From Drechslerella dactyloides (taxonomy: Eukaryota > Ascomycota > Orbiliomycetes > Orbiliales > Orbiliaceae), in the NCBI GenBank assembly GCA_020064725.1, contig JAGTWJ010000008.1, forward strand, positions 1,488,001 to 1,552,000: a stretch of DNA of 64,000 nt, read 5' to 3'. The translations under genes and the position numbers were made by a program. Below, in pieces: positions 12,665 through 24,601 of the stretch. Positions within the stretch are counted from its first letter, which is position 1; each line of letters begins with the position of its first letter. A model generated the notes under the pieces. That model did not search any database, was not told the origin of the DNA, and was given only the letters and a program-made list of their open reading frames with translations.

Positions 12665-13630
12665 ATGACGCACTCCAATGGCTCCGTCGAGCGCCCGCTC
12701 AAGCCAGGCATATACTCCCCAACCATGACCTTCTTCGACCCTGAGACTGAAGACCTCGATATTGCTTCGATCCGCAAGCATGCCGTTCGCCTTGCGGAAG
12801 CGGGTCTTGCCGGCCTGGTCACCATGGGCTCCAACGGCGAAGCCGTCCACCTCAGCCTCGACGAAAAGCGCATCGTTACACAAGAGACCCGCAAGGCGCT
12901 CGACGAGGCCGGATTCCCACACATCCCAATCATGGTTGGCGCTTCTGAGGCCTCCATCCGTGGCACCATCGAGCTCTGCAAGCACTCGCAGGAGGCCGGC
13001 GGGGACTACGTCCTCCTCATTCCGCCAAGCTACTACCGGTACGCGATGGATGAGCACGCTCTGATCGAATACTTTCTCGGCGTCGCCGATGGCTCCCCGC
13101 TGCCGCTTGTCCTGTATAATTACCCCGGTGCAGTTGCAGGTATCGACATGGACTCCGACCTGCTCATCAAGCTGGCGGAACATCCCAACATTGTCGGCAC
13201 AAAGTTTACCTGTGCGAACACCGGCAAGCTGACACGTGTTGCGCTCGCCACGAACGCCGTGACGCCGTCGGCCAAGGGGAGCGGATACATGTGCTTCGCC
13301 GGCATGGCAGACTTTACCCTGCAGGCGCTCATCACCGGTGCGTCCGGTGTGATAGCAGGTGGCGCAAACGTGATGCCTAAGCTGTGTGTGCACGTGTACA
13401 ATCTATTCAAGGAGGGGAAAATCGACGAGGCGATCAAGATGCAGAAAGTTCTGAGTAAAGGTGACTGGGTGCTGACCAAGGCTGCGATTCCGGGGACGAA
13501 GAGCGCGATTCAGAGTTACTTTGGGTATGGCGGATATCCGCGACGGCCGCTGCGGCGGCTGAGCGAGGAGGATGCGCAAGCTGTTAAGAAAAAGATTGCG
13601 GATATGATGGAGGTCGAGATGAGTCTGTAG
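12665..13630 (+). CDS. DapA-family (dihydrodipicolinate synthase-like) lyase/aldolase
   Basis: Single-exon gene for 321 residues, the normal length of the fungal DHDPS/N-acetylneuraminate lyase family. These are class I TIM-barrel enzymes that form or cleave C-C bonds of 2-oxo acids through a Schiff base. Visible marks are GSNGEAVHLSLDEK (substrate pocket and following helix), the tyrosine in LYNYPG, and the Schiff-base lysine in GTKFTC. The open frame extends 24 codons further upstream to an ATG at 12593. I chose 12665 because MTHSNGSVERPLKPGIY leads straight into the first barrel strand and the CACAATG context is good. Fungi make lysine by the aminoadipate route, so a biosynthetic DHDPS role is unlikely. 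A 2-keto-3-deoxy-sugar-acid or 4-hydroxy-2-oxoglutarate aldolase role is more plausible. The C-terminus (YGGYPRRPLRRLSEEDA) is typical of eukaryotic members. Confidence 0.9.
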   Translation: MTHSNGSVERPLKPGIYSPTMTFFDPETEDLDIASIRKHAVRLAEAGLAGLVTMGSNGEAVHLSLDEKRIVTQETRKALDEAGFPHIPIMVGASEASIRGTIELCKHSQEAGGDYVLLIPPSYYRYAMDEHALIEYFLGVADGSPLPLVLYNYPGAVAGIDMDSDLLIKLAEHPNIVGTKFTCANTGKLTRVALATNAVTPSAKGSGYMCFAGMADFTLQALITGASGVIAGGANVMPKLCVHVYNLFKEGKIDEAIKMQKVLSKGDWVLTKAAIPGTKSAIQSYFGYGGYPRRPLRRLSEEDAQAVKKKIADMMEVEMSL

Positions 13631-15410
13631 GTGGGTTTCCCCGGGCGTTGCAACGGCATGCATGCATGGTACATGGCGTAGATGTTGTAGTTGATTCCAA
13701 TGCGATGCATGTTATCCTCTCGCTGCGGCTGCCAGCCTGCATTTGTATTATAGAACAACAGAGTATACACTTGCATATCCACCTACCAAGGATATACTCA
13801 TATATATGTCTATAGCACTGGGACGCTTTACTCGAAACCCATATTTTTTGAGATCAAGCACAAATGGATACTATCTAGTGGAACTATGGTGGTAGATGTA
13901 TGCCATTTGCTGGCCGATCATATCTTCACCATTACCATGTTAACGTATGCAGCGTCTGTTCCAATTGCTTCTAACTTCTACGTGCCCAGATGTTAATATG
14001 CCTAGGCGCCTACCTCCCCACAGTCCAGCCACCAGCTATCCAAGACATTAAATCCCATGTATATCCTGGGCTAGCACGGAATAAGTGGAATCATGAAGTA
14101 GACGGTGTAATCTAAACAAGCGACTTGGCCTTCCTCAACTCTTTATTTCTCCCCCAATCTCCGTCGCCGCCGCACGAGAAGCTTAGAAATAAGCCGCCTT
14201 GGCCGCTGAGGCTCCATGCTGCATACACCCGGTCGCGTTTGATGGTCGCTAGGTATGCTATCCCTTGCTCGCACCGAGTAAATTTATAGTATACTTACCC
14301 AGCTTTTCCCTCCCGTGCGCTATGCTCCATAGAGGCACCATATTACCCCGGATTTTTGTTTACGCCCCCATATCATTCCCCTGTCCTTTTCAAACTTCAC
14401 AGCACTTAATTATTAATGCTGAGAAATTTCCGAATGTACGTACTTACATATAGTAAGCTCAATTGACCATTGGAAGCTTGATTCATCAATCAAGGTCTGA
14501 ACTCGTCGCCTGACCGTGTTGCATCGCGGCTAATCTCGCGAGTGTTTGGCCTATATTAAGATCGACAGCGAGAACCGGGAATCCGCACCGCTTCTGAGGC
14601 CGCTTTGGCTTCTTTCTTCAAGTTAACTACGGGCACGATTAATCCGGTCCAGGGATACGCAAATATATCATGGGGTAGAGCTAAGCTAGCCGACAAACTT
14701 GAATATGGGCAGGGTCTAAATTCCAAATAATCTTCAATTTACCATAATCTAGCATCTACCACTGTATTCCATGCATGTCAGTCAGTCTAGCTCTATGAAA
14801 TATCGTGTCCGCCCCGCTTGCCTAGCTGCCAGGTCAGCGATTGTACTGTACATTCCTCCGAGAGGAAATGGATTCTAACAAAAGAGACGGTCAGAGATCC
14901 AAGAGATCTTGTATTCGGTCGATTCGGGTTTATACAGACAGCTGTACAGAAAGAAAAAGAAAACGAAAAAAAAAGTCTTGTAACGAAGGAATAGTAACAA
15001 AGGGGACTATACACACGACGGTGGAACCGGGAAGTTAAGAACCGAAGCGAAAGAAGGTAAAGCTTAAGTTCAAAAAAGGAGCAGCAAAATTAAAAGACAA
15101 CGCCATAGAATGCCCTAGAGTCAAGAAAACAGAAAAGGAGATCTTCTACCTATCATATCAATTATAAGGCTGTATGTCAAAGAAGCAAACGAAATATCCA
15201 ACCAAGTGCGCTTTGATGGATACTTTGTCGAATATCGAGAATTTAAACCAATTTTTCTTCTTCCTTTGTACCAAAAAGTGAACTCAACAAACAGCAGGAC
15301 ATTGGCTAGTAACTGGAGCGGGCTAAACGTTCATAATAAGGTCCAGGTATCAGAATGACGGAGAAAAGCGCTGTAGCAACCGAGGAAACGCAAAGAGTTG
15401 TGGTATAATA
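13631..15410. other. Intergenic region
   Basis: No supported gene. The region lies between two convergent genes (the lyase on plus and the oxidoreductase on minus), so it should contain both 3' ends. A purine-rich, A-heavy tract (about 14870-15130) is notable on the plus strand but has no coding signal. Confidence 0.55.
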
Positions 15411-18080
15411 TCAGGCCCGCGTTTCGACAGGGACGCCAGACCTCCTGTTCTTGCGCTTCTTCCACCAGTTGATAACACTCTTCTGTCGCTTGACTATACT
15501 CGGCAGAGACGAATTGCTGGGCTGTCGCTCGATGACTTTCGGTGCTGCGATGCTCTTCGAAGGTTGGCTGGCAGAAATCGGGGTCGCTGGTGTGACAGCC
15601 TCGACCGTCGGAGGCTCGGTGGTTGTGGTAATGGACTTGACATCGGGCTCTTCCATGACCGTGGTCCCGTTCAGGGAATTACTCGTGAGACCAGCGCCGT
15701 GAACGCTGCATGCTGATCCGGCTAGTTGGTCGCAAGACGGAGGGAGAAAAACAGATAGAAAGATCGAATCAACAAACTGTAACTTCCTTTGCAGACAGCT
15801 TCAGAGGTGTTTATGGTCGCCTACAAGCACATCCTAGTCGCCAGACACCCTCGTTCTCTTCGAGGTAGACTGTCCTCTTCTCGTCGAGGCTCACCCGGCC
15901 GGCGTGCAGGATTGCACCTGTGGCTGCCGTGTTGACGAGCGTCGGGAGGCCCCGCTTGTCCAGCTCTTCGAGTGTGATCTCGCCTGCGTTGAGCTTGTTG
16001 CAGGCGTCGATGAACTTCTCGAAGGAGACGTAGCCTGTGACAGAGAGATTTAGAAAGTGCTTCTTGACATGTGCATGATTGGTGATATAGTTGAACGTAC
16101 CGTAGCCGCTTTGACCGCCAAAGTTGCCCTCCTCATCGGGAGCGTAACGCATATAGAAGGGGTTGTACCACATCAAACCGGTGGTTTCATCATCGGCAAC
16201 GTCGTAGCCACGCTTGGCTTGATTAATCCGAATTTCACCTTTGCTTCCGAGGTCTATTACACAATTATGTTAGTGAGCTATTTCAAAGAAAGAGAGAGTT
16301 GTGGTAGATGTCGTGAACGCACAGTGGAAGTATTGGTTCGAGTGAACGCCGGCCTTCTGAGGAGCGGTCCAGCTGGAAGTGTAGACACCAGTCGCGACCT
16401 TGGACGGGTCGTCCTTCTTGATCCAATCAACCATGAGCGTGATGGTGTCTTCCGTGCCAGGAACGCAGCCAAGGTCGGTAGCGCAGCCACGAGAGCCAGA
16501 AGCGGTGACCTTGAACGGCTTCCACCCCGGGACCATGGACTCGTTGATATCGACGTGGTGGGAGTTCAGGTAGTATCTGCAAGAATCTCAAGTCAGCGCC
16601 GGATTCGATATGCCTTTTGCACAAACTATACGCACGAGATATCAGAGTCCTTGCCGGCCCATGCCTTGAAAGTCTCCAGTTGGCTCTTCGGCTGCGACAT
16701 GTAGCTGTAGAAGTAGTTGAAGTCGCCCAGCTTCTGCGCCTTAGCACGAGCATCAGAGTATGCTGGGTCGAAGCGCTTGTGGTGTTCGACAAAGACAAAG
16801 ACGCCGTATTTCCTCGACTCGCGGATCAAATGCTGGTGCTCCTCGATAGTCTTGGTCGCGGGCTTGGTAAGTAGCACGTGGATTCTGCGCTGAATAGCAT
16901 AAAGGGCGATCGGGTAGTGGGTCGTGTCAGGGGTGAAGATGGTGATGGCATCGCCTGGCTTAAGCTGATCGATCGCCGTCTTGTACGAATCGGCGTCCAC
17001 GACACTATCGGCCGGGAAGGACTTGAAGGAGACATCTAGGCCGTTGTAGACTTGCGAGATATTCTTGTCCAGATGCTCGCCTGGATAATGACTGTCGGTT
17101 AGCATCTAGTATTCGCCTGCGTTGTGGCTCAGGGTCCACAAATGCCCAGTGCCTAGGACTGTGGAGACACGGGGTCCGGGGTAATTGCCGGGGAAGCGGC
17201 GGGCGACGTACGAATGGCGGGATATTTCTTTCCGTTAACGCCAACCATGGACAATTCGCCAACTTTGCCACGACGCCGCAAGTCAAACATGGTCAAGCCG
17301 ACGACACCAACCTGCAATTGCCGACTGAATTAGCATTTTATCTTCGCAGAGATGTTGATGGATGAAGTTTTCAAAAAATTGATAGAGTGATTTGTAAAAC
17401 ATGTTGATGGATTCGAGATTAGGGATGCGATATTGTCCACATACCTTCTTATCAGAGGTCGAGGCGCCAGTCCCGACAAACCCGGTGGTGTATTCACCGG
17501 TCCCAACCTGATAGCAAGACAGAGATCCCATGTTAGCCTCAAACCCCACTGACATGCAAGACCCCAGTCGCTGTCGTCTGCAAGAAACAGCACTATGGTT
17601 TGCGTGATAGCAATGTCTTGTCGTATCCTCACCATCAGGACGTTCACTGGAGGTGCCATCTTTGCGGTCTGCTGCTGCGGCTTGAGGGTAGCTTCACTCC
17701 CCAATTTGTGTTTGGCTTCAACTTCGATGGGCGAGATCTCTTCGGACGAGAGTACTCCCGAGGAAGGCTCGCTCGGGGTGGAGATCGGGGCTCGGGCTGG
17801 GCCGCGGGGAGTTCCAATAACAGCGAAGGGTGACCCAAGACCGGAGGACTCTGGCGAGTGTGATCTTGGCGACGACGACGGCGACGGCGTGTTGTTAGAT
17901 CCTGAGTTTATATGTTAGAACGGTTGACAATTCGGGCCGCAGAAAAATACACACAGGGTTATCTCTATCAAGATATATATGTGCGAAGGTGTGTATATCG
18001 TAAGATAGTGGGATAAGAAAGGAAGGCTTACTGCTGGTGTTTTCTGCGGAGGGAGACGCAGTGTAATCGACCGGCGGCAT
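15411..18080 (-). CDS. Gfo/Idh/MocA-family NAD(P)-dependent oxidoreductase
   Basis: Reads from 18080 down. Exons: 18032-18080, 17633-17901, 17445-17507, 17212-17311, 16636-17080, 16323-16576, 16101-16253, then 15811-16034 ending at a stop (518 residues). Alternatively, a donor at 15824 splices in phase to a ninth exon, 15411-15712 (614 residues). The first 106 residues are Ser/Pro/Thr-rich and probably disordered. The Rossmann start [18 protein letters not shown] is atypical in glycine pattern. It is followed by [21 protein letters not shown] and TKPATK, where the lysine corresponds to the family's catalytic EKP motif. [16 protein letters not shown] and [13 protein letters not shown] lie in the C-terminal sheet domain. 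The ninth exon would add a Ser/Thr/Pro tail ending in the basic stretch [14 protein letters not shown]. Four introns of 125-133 bases are long for this window. Substrate is unknown; a sugar or polyol derivative is the family norm. Confidence 0.8.
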
Positions 18081-21000
18081 TTTCAAGAAGAGAGCGAGAG
18101 GTTCAGATAAATGATGGGGGGACGTCGTTGTCTTTAAAGGCCCACTCGAAATAAACTATACGAGCGCTACAACAGCTGTTCGAAGCCCCGGCCAGCACAA
18201 ACGAAGCGGTATGGGGAAATTCTGACAAGGCTCTCTTCCTTTTCTCTTCCTCTTCTTATCTCTTTCTTTCAGGATGGACGACAGAAAAAATAAAATATAT
18301 AAACCGGCCTGGGGAGCGAGAGCGAGCACGAGAAGGTCGGTGCCGCCGGCTTTAATCTCAAGTGGGCACGAAACAATCCTAGCCATGGGGCCGCCAACGG
18401 TATCCACAGACCGGAAACCCATTCGCTGGCATCGGATGGATGGTGGCATTCTTCGATGCGGTTATGCAATCCGTCGAACGGGTATGAACGAAAAATAATA
18501 GTTCCGCCGTCTTGTAGCTGAGTCCCAAGCAGGGCTGATCAGATGGCCGGGATGCAGGCCGCCGCCAATGGCTCGTTCGATGGATCCCTCGATTCGCTCG
18601 GTATCGGTGTTTTTGATATTGCGCCTCTCACGGCCTAGCGTGCATTGCATCCTGTCCTGGATTCAGTTCGGTCTATCGATTCGGCCTGGCAATCTACCTG
18701 CAGACAGGCATCCGCCCGCACGTTTTCAGGTACAGGTACATCCATCCATCCATTCAGTCCTCGCGACTGCAGGCCGGTGGATCTCATTGCTTGCTAACGA
18801 GCCTGGACAGAGACTTGGGGGCCATGTAAAAGCACGCCGATGGGACGGGCGGATGCTAATCGATTCGAGGGCCGCGCCATTCATGGCCTTGCTTTGCATC
18901 CTCCCGGCTAGGATTGGGGGAGGAATAATGAAGGCAAGAAGAACGCAAGAAGAAACCAAGACAAAGGCTACCTAGGTACCTGGAAAACCCCTTCGGCGAG
19001 ATCCAAGACCAGCCTGGCTAATTGTTCCTATCGCTCGATCTGACCTGAACCGTGTCCTATGTGCTGTTGCGCTGCCTGCCTGCCACCAGTCGGTCGTCGC
19101 CTGGCCCTCGTTGGGCTTGGCTGTAGTTGGACGCTGAAGACATATTTCCGGGTCACGCTGCCAAAACCCCAAACTATGTTAAACACGCTCGGCTGCTCAC
19201 CCAGACTGGGGGCCTTTTTTCGATTCTCCCTTGAGACATGCGCCCGCGGAGAGCCCAGCCAGCCTAGCTGCAGGCCAACTGCGCTGAGCGAGGGAAAAAC
19301 AGAAACGATGGGGGCCCAGCGGACGGAAAATTGAGGCCCGTCGCTCGTTACGGGCTAGTCAAACTGCGAGGTCGAGGTCACGGCAGCCGCGAGACAGCTC
19401 GACGCAGGCAAATGCACGGCGGCGGATCCACTTCCACGACCCTTGGTTCCGGACGCCGAGTGATTCGATGTTGTGGGTGTGCAAGCCTGCGTACGAGGGA
19501 TTGTTCGCCTTGGATGTATCGTACTCTTTGCGTCGCAAGGGGGTTACATTACAATAATAATATTCACAATCACAATTACAATTACTTTGTCTATACGGTA
19601 TACTGTACGATTCTTGAATACGGGAACGCAGAACAGCCGGGTCGAGTTTACTGTCCACTGGAGCGATCCGATCACCTGGACCAATATTATCCAATCAGAT
19701 CGAGGGTATCGCTTCATGCGCAGCAGGGCGTCCGCAGCGGAGCGTCGGCAGGTGAATTCGCTGCCTTATCGAGGGCTGGCTATCGCCTCAATATTGACAA
19801 ATTTCCCAGTAGTTCAGCGTTTGAATACTGCTGAGCGTACGCCGTTACTTCACAGATGGTACTGTGAAACTTGTAACTGAGATACTGGTTGGTCATTCGA
19901 ATTGATAGTATTTTATAATTATTACGCAGTCGCTCCTCGACCGACCTTGCAAAGTGATCAGATGAGCCTCCGCCCAGTCCTATAGCAGTTACAGGTGCAT
20001 TGCCTTCCGGCCAATGCCGCGCGAATCACAGGTCAGTCTGAACGTTAGTTGGCATACTATATATCATCCAGTTGTGTATCCCTGACAGAATTGAGATAAT
20101 CTGAATATCAATGCTGGTGATAAGTTCTGCAGTGCTCGATAGATTTCTCGCCGAAAGCTTGAGTAATCTTGTCAATACATTTTCAGTTACACGATTACAA
20201 CCTGACATTCGACCTAGACGTACAGCATCAATGCAAGAATTAAATCGCGCGGGGGTCGCTGTTCATGTTCGCTATAATTGAACCACTAACAGCCGCATTG
20301 CGCAACCCAACCAGCAGCACTAATTGTCGACATGTTCCATAGATTCTCCCTGGCCAGAGCCATCTGGAGAAAATTAAACATTCCATCCATCTGAATCCAG
20401 ACCAAGTATGGGGCGCCCAGCCTTGACCACCTCTGTCTGGCCTGTCGGCCGCAAATGCGCTATAAGTGGCGTCCACCCACAACACGCAGAGTTCCTGCAA
20501 TCAGCGTCGGATGAACTATTTTCCACCTTGCGGAATGCAGGGAAATTTTCGCAAGATTTTTTTACTTGTTTTTCGATCGAGTGTGATCTCGGGCCAGACT
20601 TCAGACCTATTCGTATCAAGCGCTCATGCACCAGTCCGCTTGTCCGATGGCATGGTATTCATATCGTCCATTCTGGGCAATCAAACGGCCAGTCGGCCGG
20701 AACCCTAAGTCTCGATGTAGATATCTTGCAGGCGCTACTATCTACGGATGTTGTACATGGTTCATGAGGTGTGTATTGTTTGCCTTTCGGTGTCGCGGAT
20801 GCATGGATTGGTGAGCGCCAGACCGCCACCCGCGATGTTGCCGATGAATGCCAGTAAAATCTTGATCGACGACCCTGGCCGGCAGGACTATTCACATGTG
20901 CATGAGCTCTTCTTTAACCTTATTTTTTGATATATGTAGCTATACAGGTGCGAGATGCTCTGACAGTAATTCGTGACGGTATAATATCGGGAGTTGATAT

Positions 21001-22434
21001 ATATCTCAATCATAATCACGTGCCGTCGTTCTACGAAATTGAATTGGATGGCTGTGCTTGACTAAGCATGTAAGCGCCTCATCGGGATATGATCGTGATT
21101 GGAATCGAAATTAGAGCAAACGTTGACGTTGTAAGCTTACTACTTGCCGGATGGCGAACCTTTTCACCGGAGTCCGCAAAATACATTGCTGAGGACGAGA
21201 CCACTGCAACGTGGCGGCTGGAACGAAACTCCATAGGCGTCCAATTCTAGACTTACAACCATGGCTGATGTTCATAATCGAGTTAGTATCGATGATACGT
21301 TCACGGGGTATATAAATTTTCTACATGTTATGCCACTGCGCCCCCACTTTCGCCCATCGAGTATATGTCGGTGCATCCCCAAGCCAGAGCAGGAATATGC
21401 AATGTCCATGCACGCATGTGTGTTCCACTCATGAGCGACGCTTCAGGTCACATGCCTAAGCTTCTCAATAGTGCAATTTGCTTCAATGCAATTCAGCCGT
21501 TTATTCAACTGCATAATGCATTGAATATGCTCTACAAGTAGTTAAGAGTCGCATGCTGTTAAGAATGGCTGAATAACTCGACTCTGTCCTTTATAGCGGC
21601 TGGGGTTGAAACTAACTTGATTGGGATCTATAGCTGTAAATATGCACATGTATATGTTTCTCAGACGCAGGTGTGATATGTCTAGCGACACATGCCGGAC
21701 TCCGTAATCTTGAGCTCATATATGTGTATTACCTGACTCGAGTAAAGCTCAGACCAACTGCGTTTCCGGCGCCGGCTACTAGCTGCAGGCGGTCGTACAA
21801 ACGGCCGGCCCGGAACCACCTGTTGCGTTCCGACAAAAATCCCACCACCCACACCACCCGCTACCAAACATTTCCTGCCTGCCTCCCGCGCATTGCACAC
21901 GGAAAATCAAGCTGGCGGTAACCGGTTGGCGGCCGAGATCCCAACTGCAAAGCCACCTCCGCTCGATCTCCGAGACGACAATAACAAGATCCCATTCTTA
22001 AACAGGATATTTGATGAATTCTCGTCTCTTGGCTGGCGGAATGTTTAACGGCAGAATACATACGCCGGCGCGGGTAACTAACAATCCGGATATAAGGCCG
22101 CAGATTGCGAGAAAAACTCCTACTGGTCAGAGATATCGGCACATCTCTTCCATCTCCGGTATCTACATACTTGGTAGCTTGGCATATTAATCAACTAGAT
22201 GTTGGATTTATGTTCCGCAAATCTCATTATTATACTATACTACCACTGGCCAAATATGTATAAGGTAAACATATGCATGTAAGAGTACAGACCGAAAGCG
22301 AAAAACAGAAACAAATTGACAAAGACAAGGGAGCCTCTAACTGCTCAACTAGCAGTAGAAAAATCAGCGACGGGGAAAAGAAGATACTCTAGAACGAGTG
22401 TAACAATGAACAGGAAGCAATTGAGAGCTACCCG
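18081..22434. other. Long gene-poor stretch
   Basis: I find no supported gene. An AT-rich stretch near 18280-18302 contains a TATATATT-type sequence and could serve the oxidoreductase that starts at 18080 on the minus strand. A small run of CAATCACAATTACAATTAC is near 19566-19584. Open frames up to about 165 codons near 19330-19880 occur in overlapping frames and lack protein-like composition. Confidence 0.55.
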
Positions 22435-23862
22435 CTATGCCCAATACCCGAGCAAAGCCATAAGACCTATACGCCGTTAGTAATGCCTCGCTTATCTCAA
22501 CTAACTAGAGTTAGGGCCGTATCGACTCACCAGCACCGAGCATCATGCACCCATATGCCCCGAACAACCGTCGCCGCTTCCCCCGCCTCACCGGCCTGAA
22601 GGTCTCGCTAAATAGAAACTCATGCGCCATAAGCTCAATAAGCCCAGTATAAAGCAGAATCCCAGCGCTGATCGCGTCAAAGATCCCCTGCACGAGTATC
22701 GCTCGCGTGCTGTTGGACGTATACGACTTTCGCGCCGCCATTCCGACTGCTATCGCCAATGGTGTGGACAAGCCGTATACGACGGCCATGATATACGGCG
22801 TCGCTCGTCGCGCTTTCGAGAATGGGACAACCGCGAGCCGAGTACCCAATGCGAGGCCCTCAAAGGTCTGGTGGAATACGAGGACGATGAAGAGCGTTGT
22901 AAAGTTGTCGCCAGTAACAGCCAACGTCAGGCCGATAATAACGGAGTGGAAAACGACACCGAACTCGAAGATGAAGACGGAGATGAGCTGTGAAGCGTAG
23001 TCTTCCGCCGTGTCGAGACCGTGTTCTTCGTCAACCATGATAGTCTTTGCATCCGTGCGTTGCGCGATACTGCCGGATGCAACGGTGCCACCAGCAGCCT
23101 GGTTGATGCTTTCGCGGGACGACTGCGGTTCGCTACGGTCGATCTGCGAATTGGTTTCGTTGCCTCGTGCGGCCTCGATGCTCTGGTGTTTCCGCACGTG
23201 GCCGAGGTGGTCTTCGCCGGGGAGCGCCGTCTGTCGCTCCTTCTCATGTGAGTGGCTGTGACCGCCATCGTGGCTATGTCCATGCCCGTCGTCGGAGATG
23301 GCAAGCGTGGCGAAGGACGTGGCGAGCAGCTCGACGAAGAACAGCGAAAACACGGCCATTAGAGCGATGCCTTCCGACCACGGGTAACTCGTAATCACGT
23401 CATTCAGGCAGGGGTTCGACAAGGCCTCGTTCGCCGGTGCGAGGAGCTATTTTATACCACGTTCACGTTAGCATTGTCCCGAGTCCGCGCAGCAAGGTAT
23501 ATTGGCTTATCGGTCCTACATGGATGAAGGCCGTCGCCACGATGACGCCGGAACCAAAGTATTTGACGAAGAAGAAAATTCGTTTCTGCCCACGAATGCC
23601 AGGGTATTGATGCGCTATTATCGGGAACACCGCGCCTGCAATGTATCGTCAGCAAACTTCCATCCATCTCGACCGGAGACCAGCCGAACTCGAAGCGAGG
23701 AGATATGTATATCGTACCGAACATTGACCCTACCAGAATGACAAAGATTGCCGCTATTCTGAGCCCCTGCATGTCCTCTGAGTTGGTATTCTCGTTGCAG
23801 ACAACCGTCTGCGTGAGCGTGTAGACGCCCGACGTCGACGATGGCTCTGCCGGTTCCGCCAT
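22435..23862 (-). CDS. ZIP-family zinc/iron transporter (Zrt-like)
   Basis: Four exons on the minus strand: 23718-23862, 23520-23635, 22531-23446 and 22435-22466, all in phase, giving 402 residues. The last 32-base exon supplies the normal ZIP ending GLMALLGYWA. Eight membrane helices are expected. Visible marks are FFVKYFGSGVIVATAFIH and LLAPANEAL (TM2 into TM3), and a cytosolic His-rich loop with DDGHGHSHDGGHSHSHEKE. The metal-site helices contain VVFHSVIIGLTLAV (TM4) and FHQTFEGLALG (TM5). This is the layout of plasma-membrane zinc importers of the Zrt1/Zrt2 group, which move Zn2+ into the cytosol. High- and low-affinity types cannot be told apart here. The start at 23862 follows from exon 1, whose residues 1-30 precede TM1 (LRIAAIFVILVGSMFG). 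Confidence 0.93.
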
Positions 23863-24581
23863 CTTGATCTATGCTCGAGATAGGTATGAAGACCGTAGCT
23901 CGTTATCTCCCCAAGCCCCACGCCCGTCTCTGGATTGCCGCACAACGATCTGTAAGAATCGTGTTTTCTCCCCCGGTATAACGAATGAGAATAGGGTGAA
24001 GTGTCGTGTGAGTTAGCCGTCCGTTATATGTCCGTTGATCCGAGGCCGTCCCGTCCGAAGGGAGGGGGATTAGCATTCCTCCCCGCTGTCGACTGGAATG
24101 CTTGTGAAAGAGGTTAGCGGGTCTGGGCGTCGAGCCTCTCAAATGCAGGCAAGCGAAGCCGCTTTAAAAGGGCCTGCAGCAAAAACGGAGTTTGATGCCA
24201 CGGATTAGACAGAGCCAAGCAAAGGCGCTGCGGGAGCCTCTCAAATCTGAAGTCGTCCACTCTCCACGCAAAGTGGTGTTCTGTGCAGCAGCAGGAGGTG
24301 ATCGAGCATCGCAGACGTCTACGCAAGTGAGTCCACCCGATCGCTGCCCGTTGCCGTCCGCGGGGCATCCGCCGTCCAATAGATCGGATGGGAACAGCGA
24401 TTTGTAATGTCGACTCAGCTTCCCGAATTATCTCAGGGTGTGAACACCCCACGTGGAGCGGCGCCGGGCAACGTGACGTGCAGGCGGGCCGCAGATGATC
24501 GCGCAAACAGCCAATTGGCGCGGTAGACGAGGCTCGTAGACGAACAGCCAAGGACGATAGGACAGGAGGGTCTCGAGTGAA

Positions 24582-24601
24582 GCATCGCATCGCATCGCAT
24601 C
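24582..24601. repeat. GCATC microsatellite (4 copies)
   Basis: Four perfect GCATC units in a row, upstream of the zinc transporter. No function is implied. It could be a length-variable marker. Confidence 0.85.

Noticed and set aside
18568..18975. Plus-strand frame of 135 codons between two genes
   Set aside because: Composition is that of chance sequence, overlapping minus-strand frames are equally long, and there are no splice partners.
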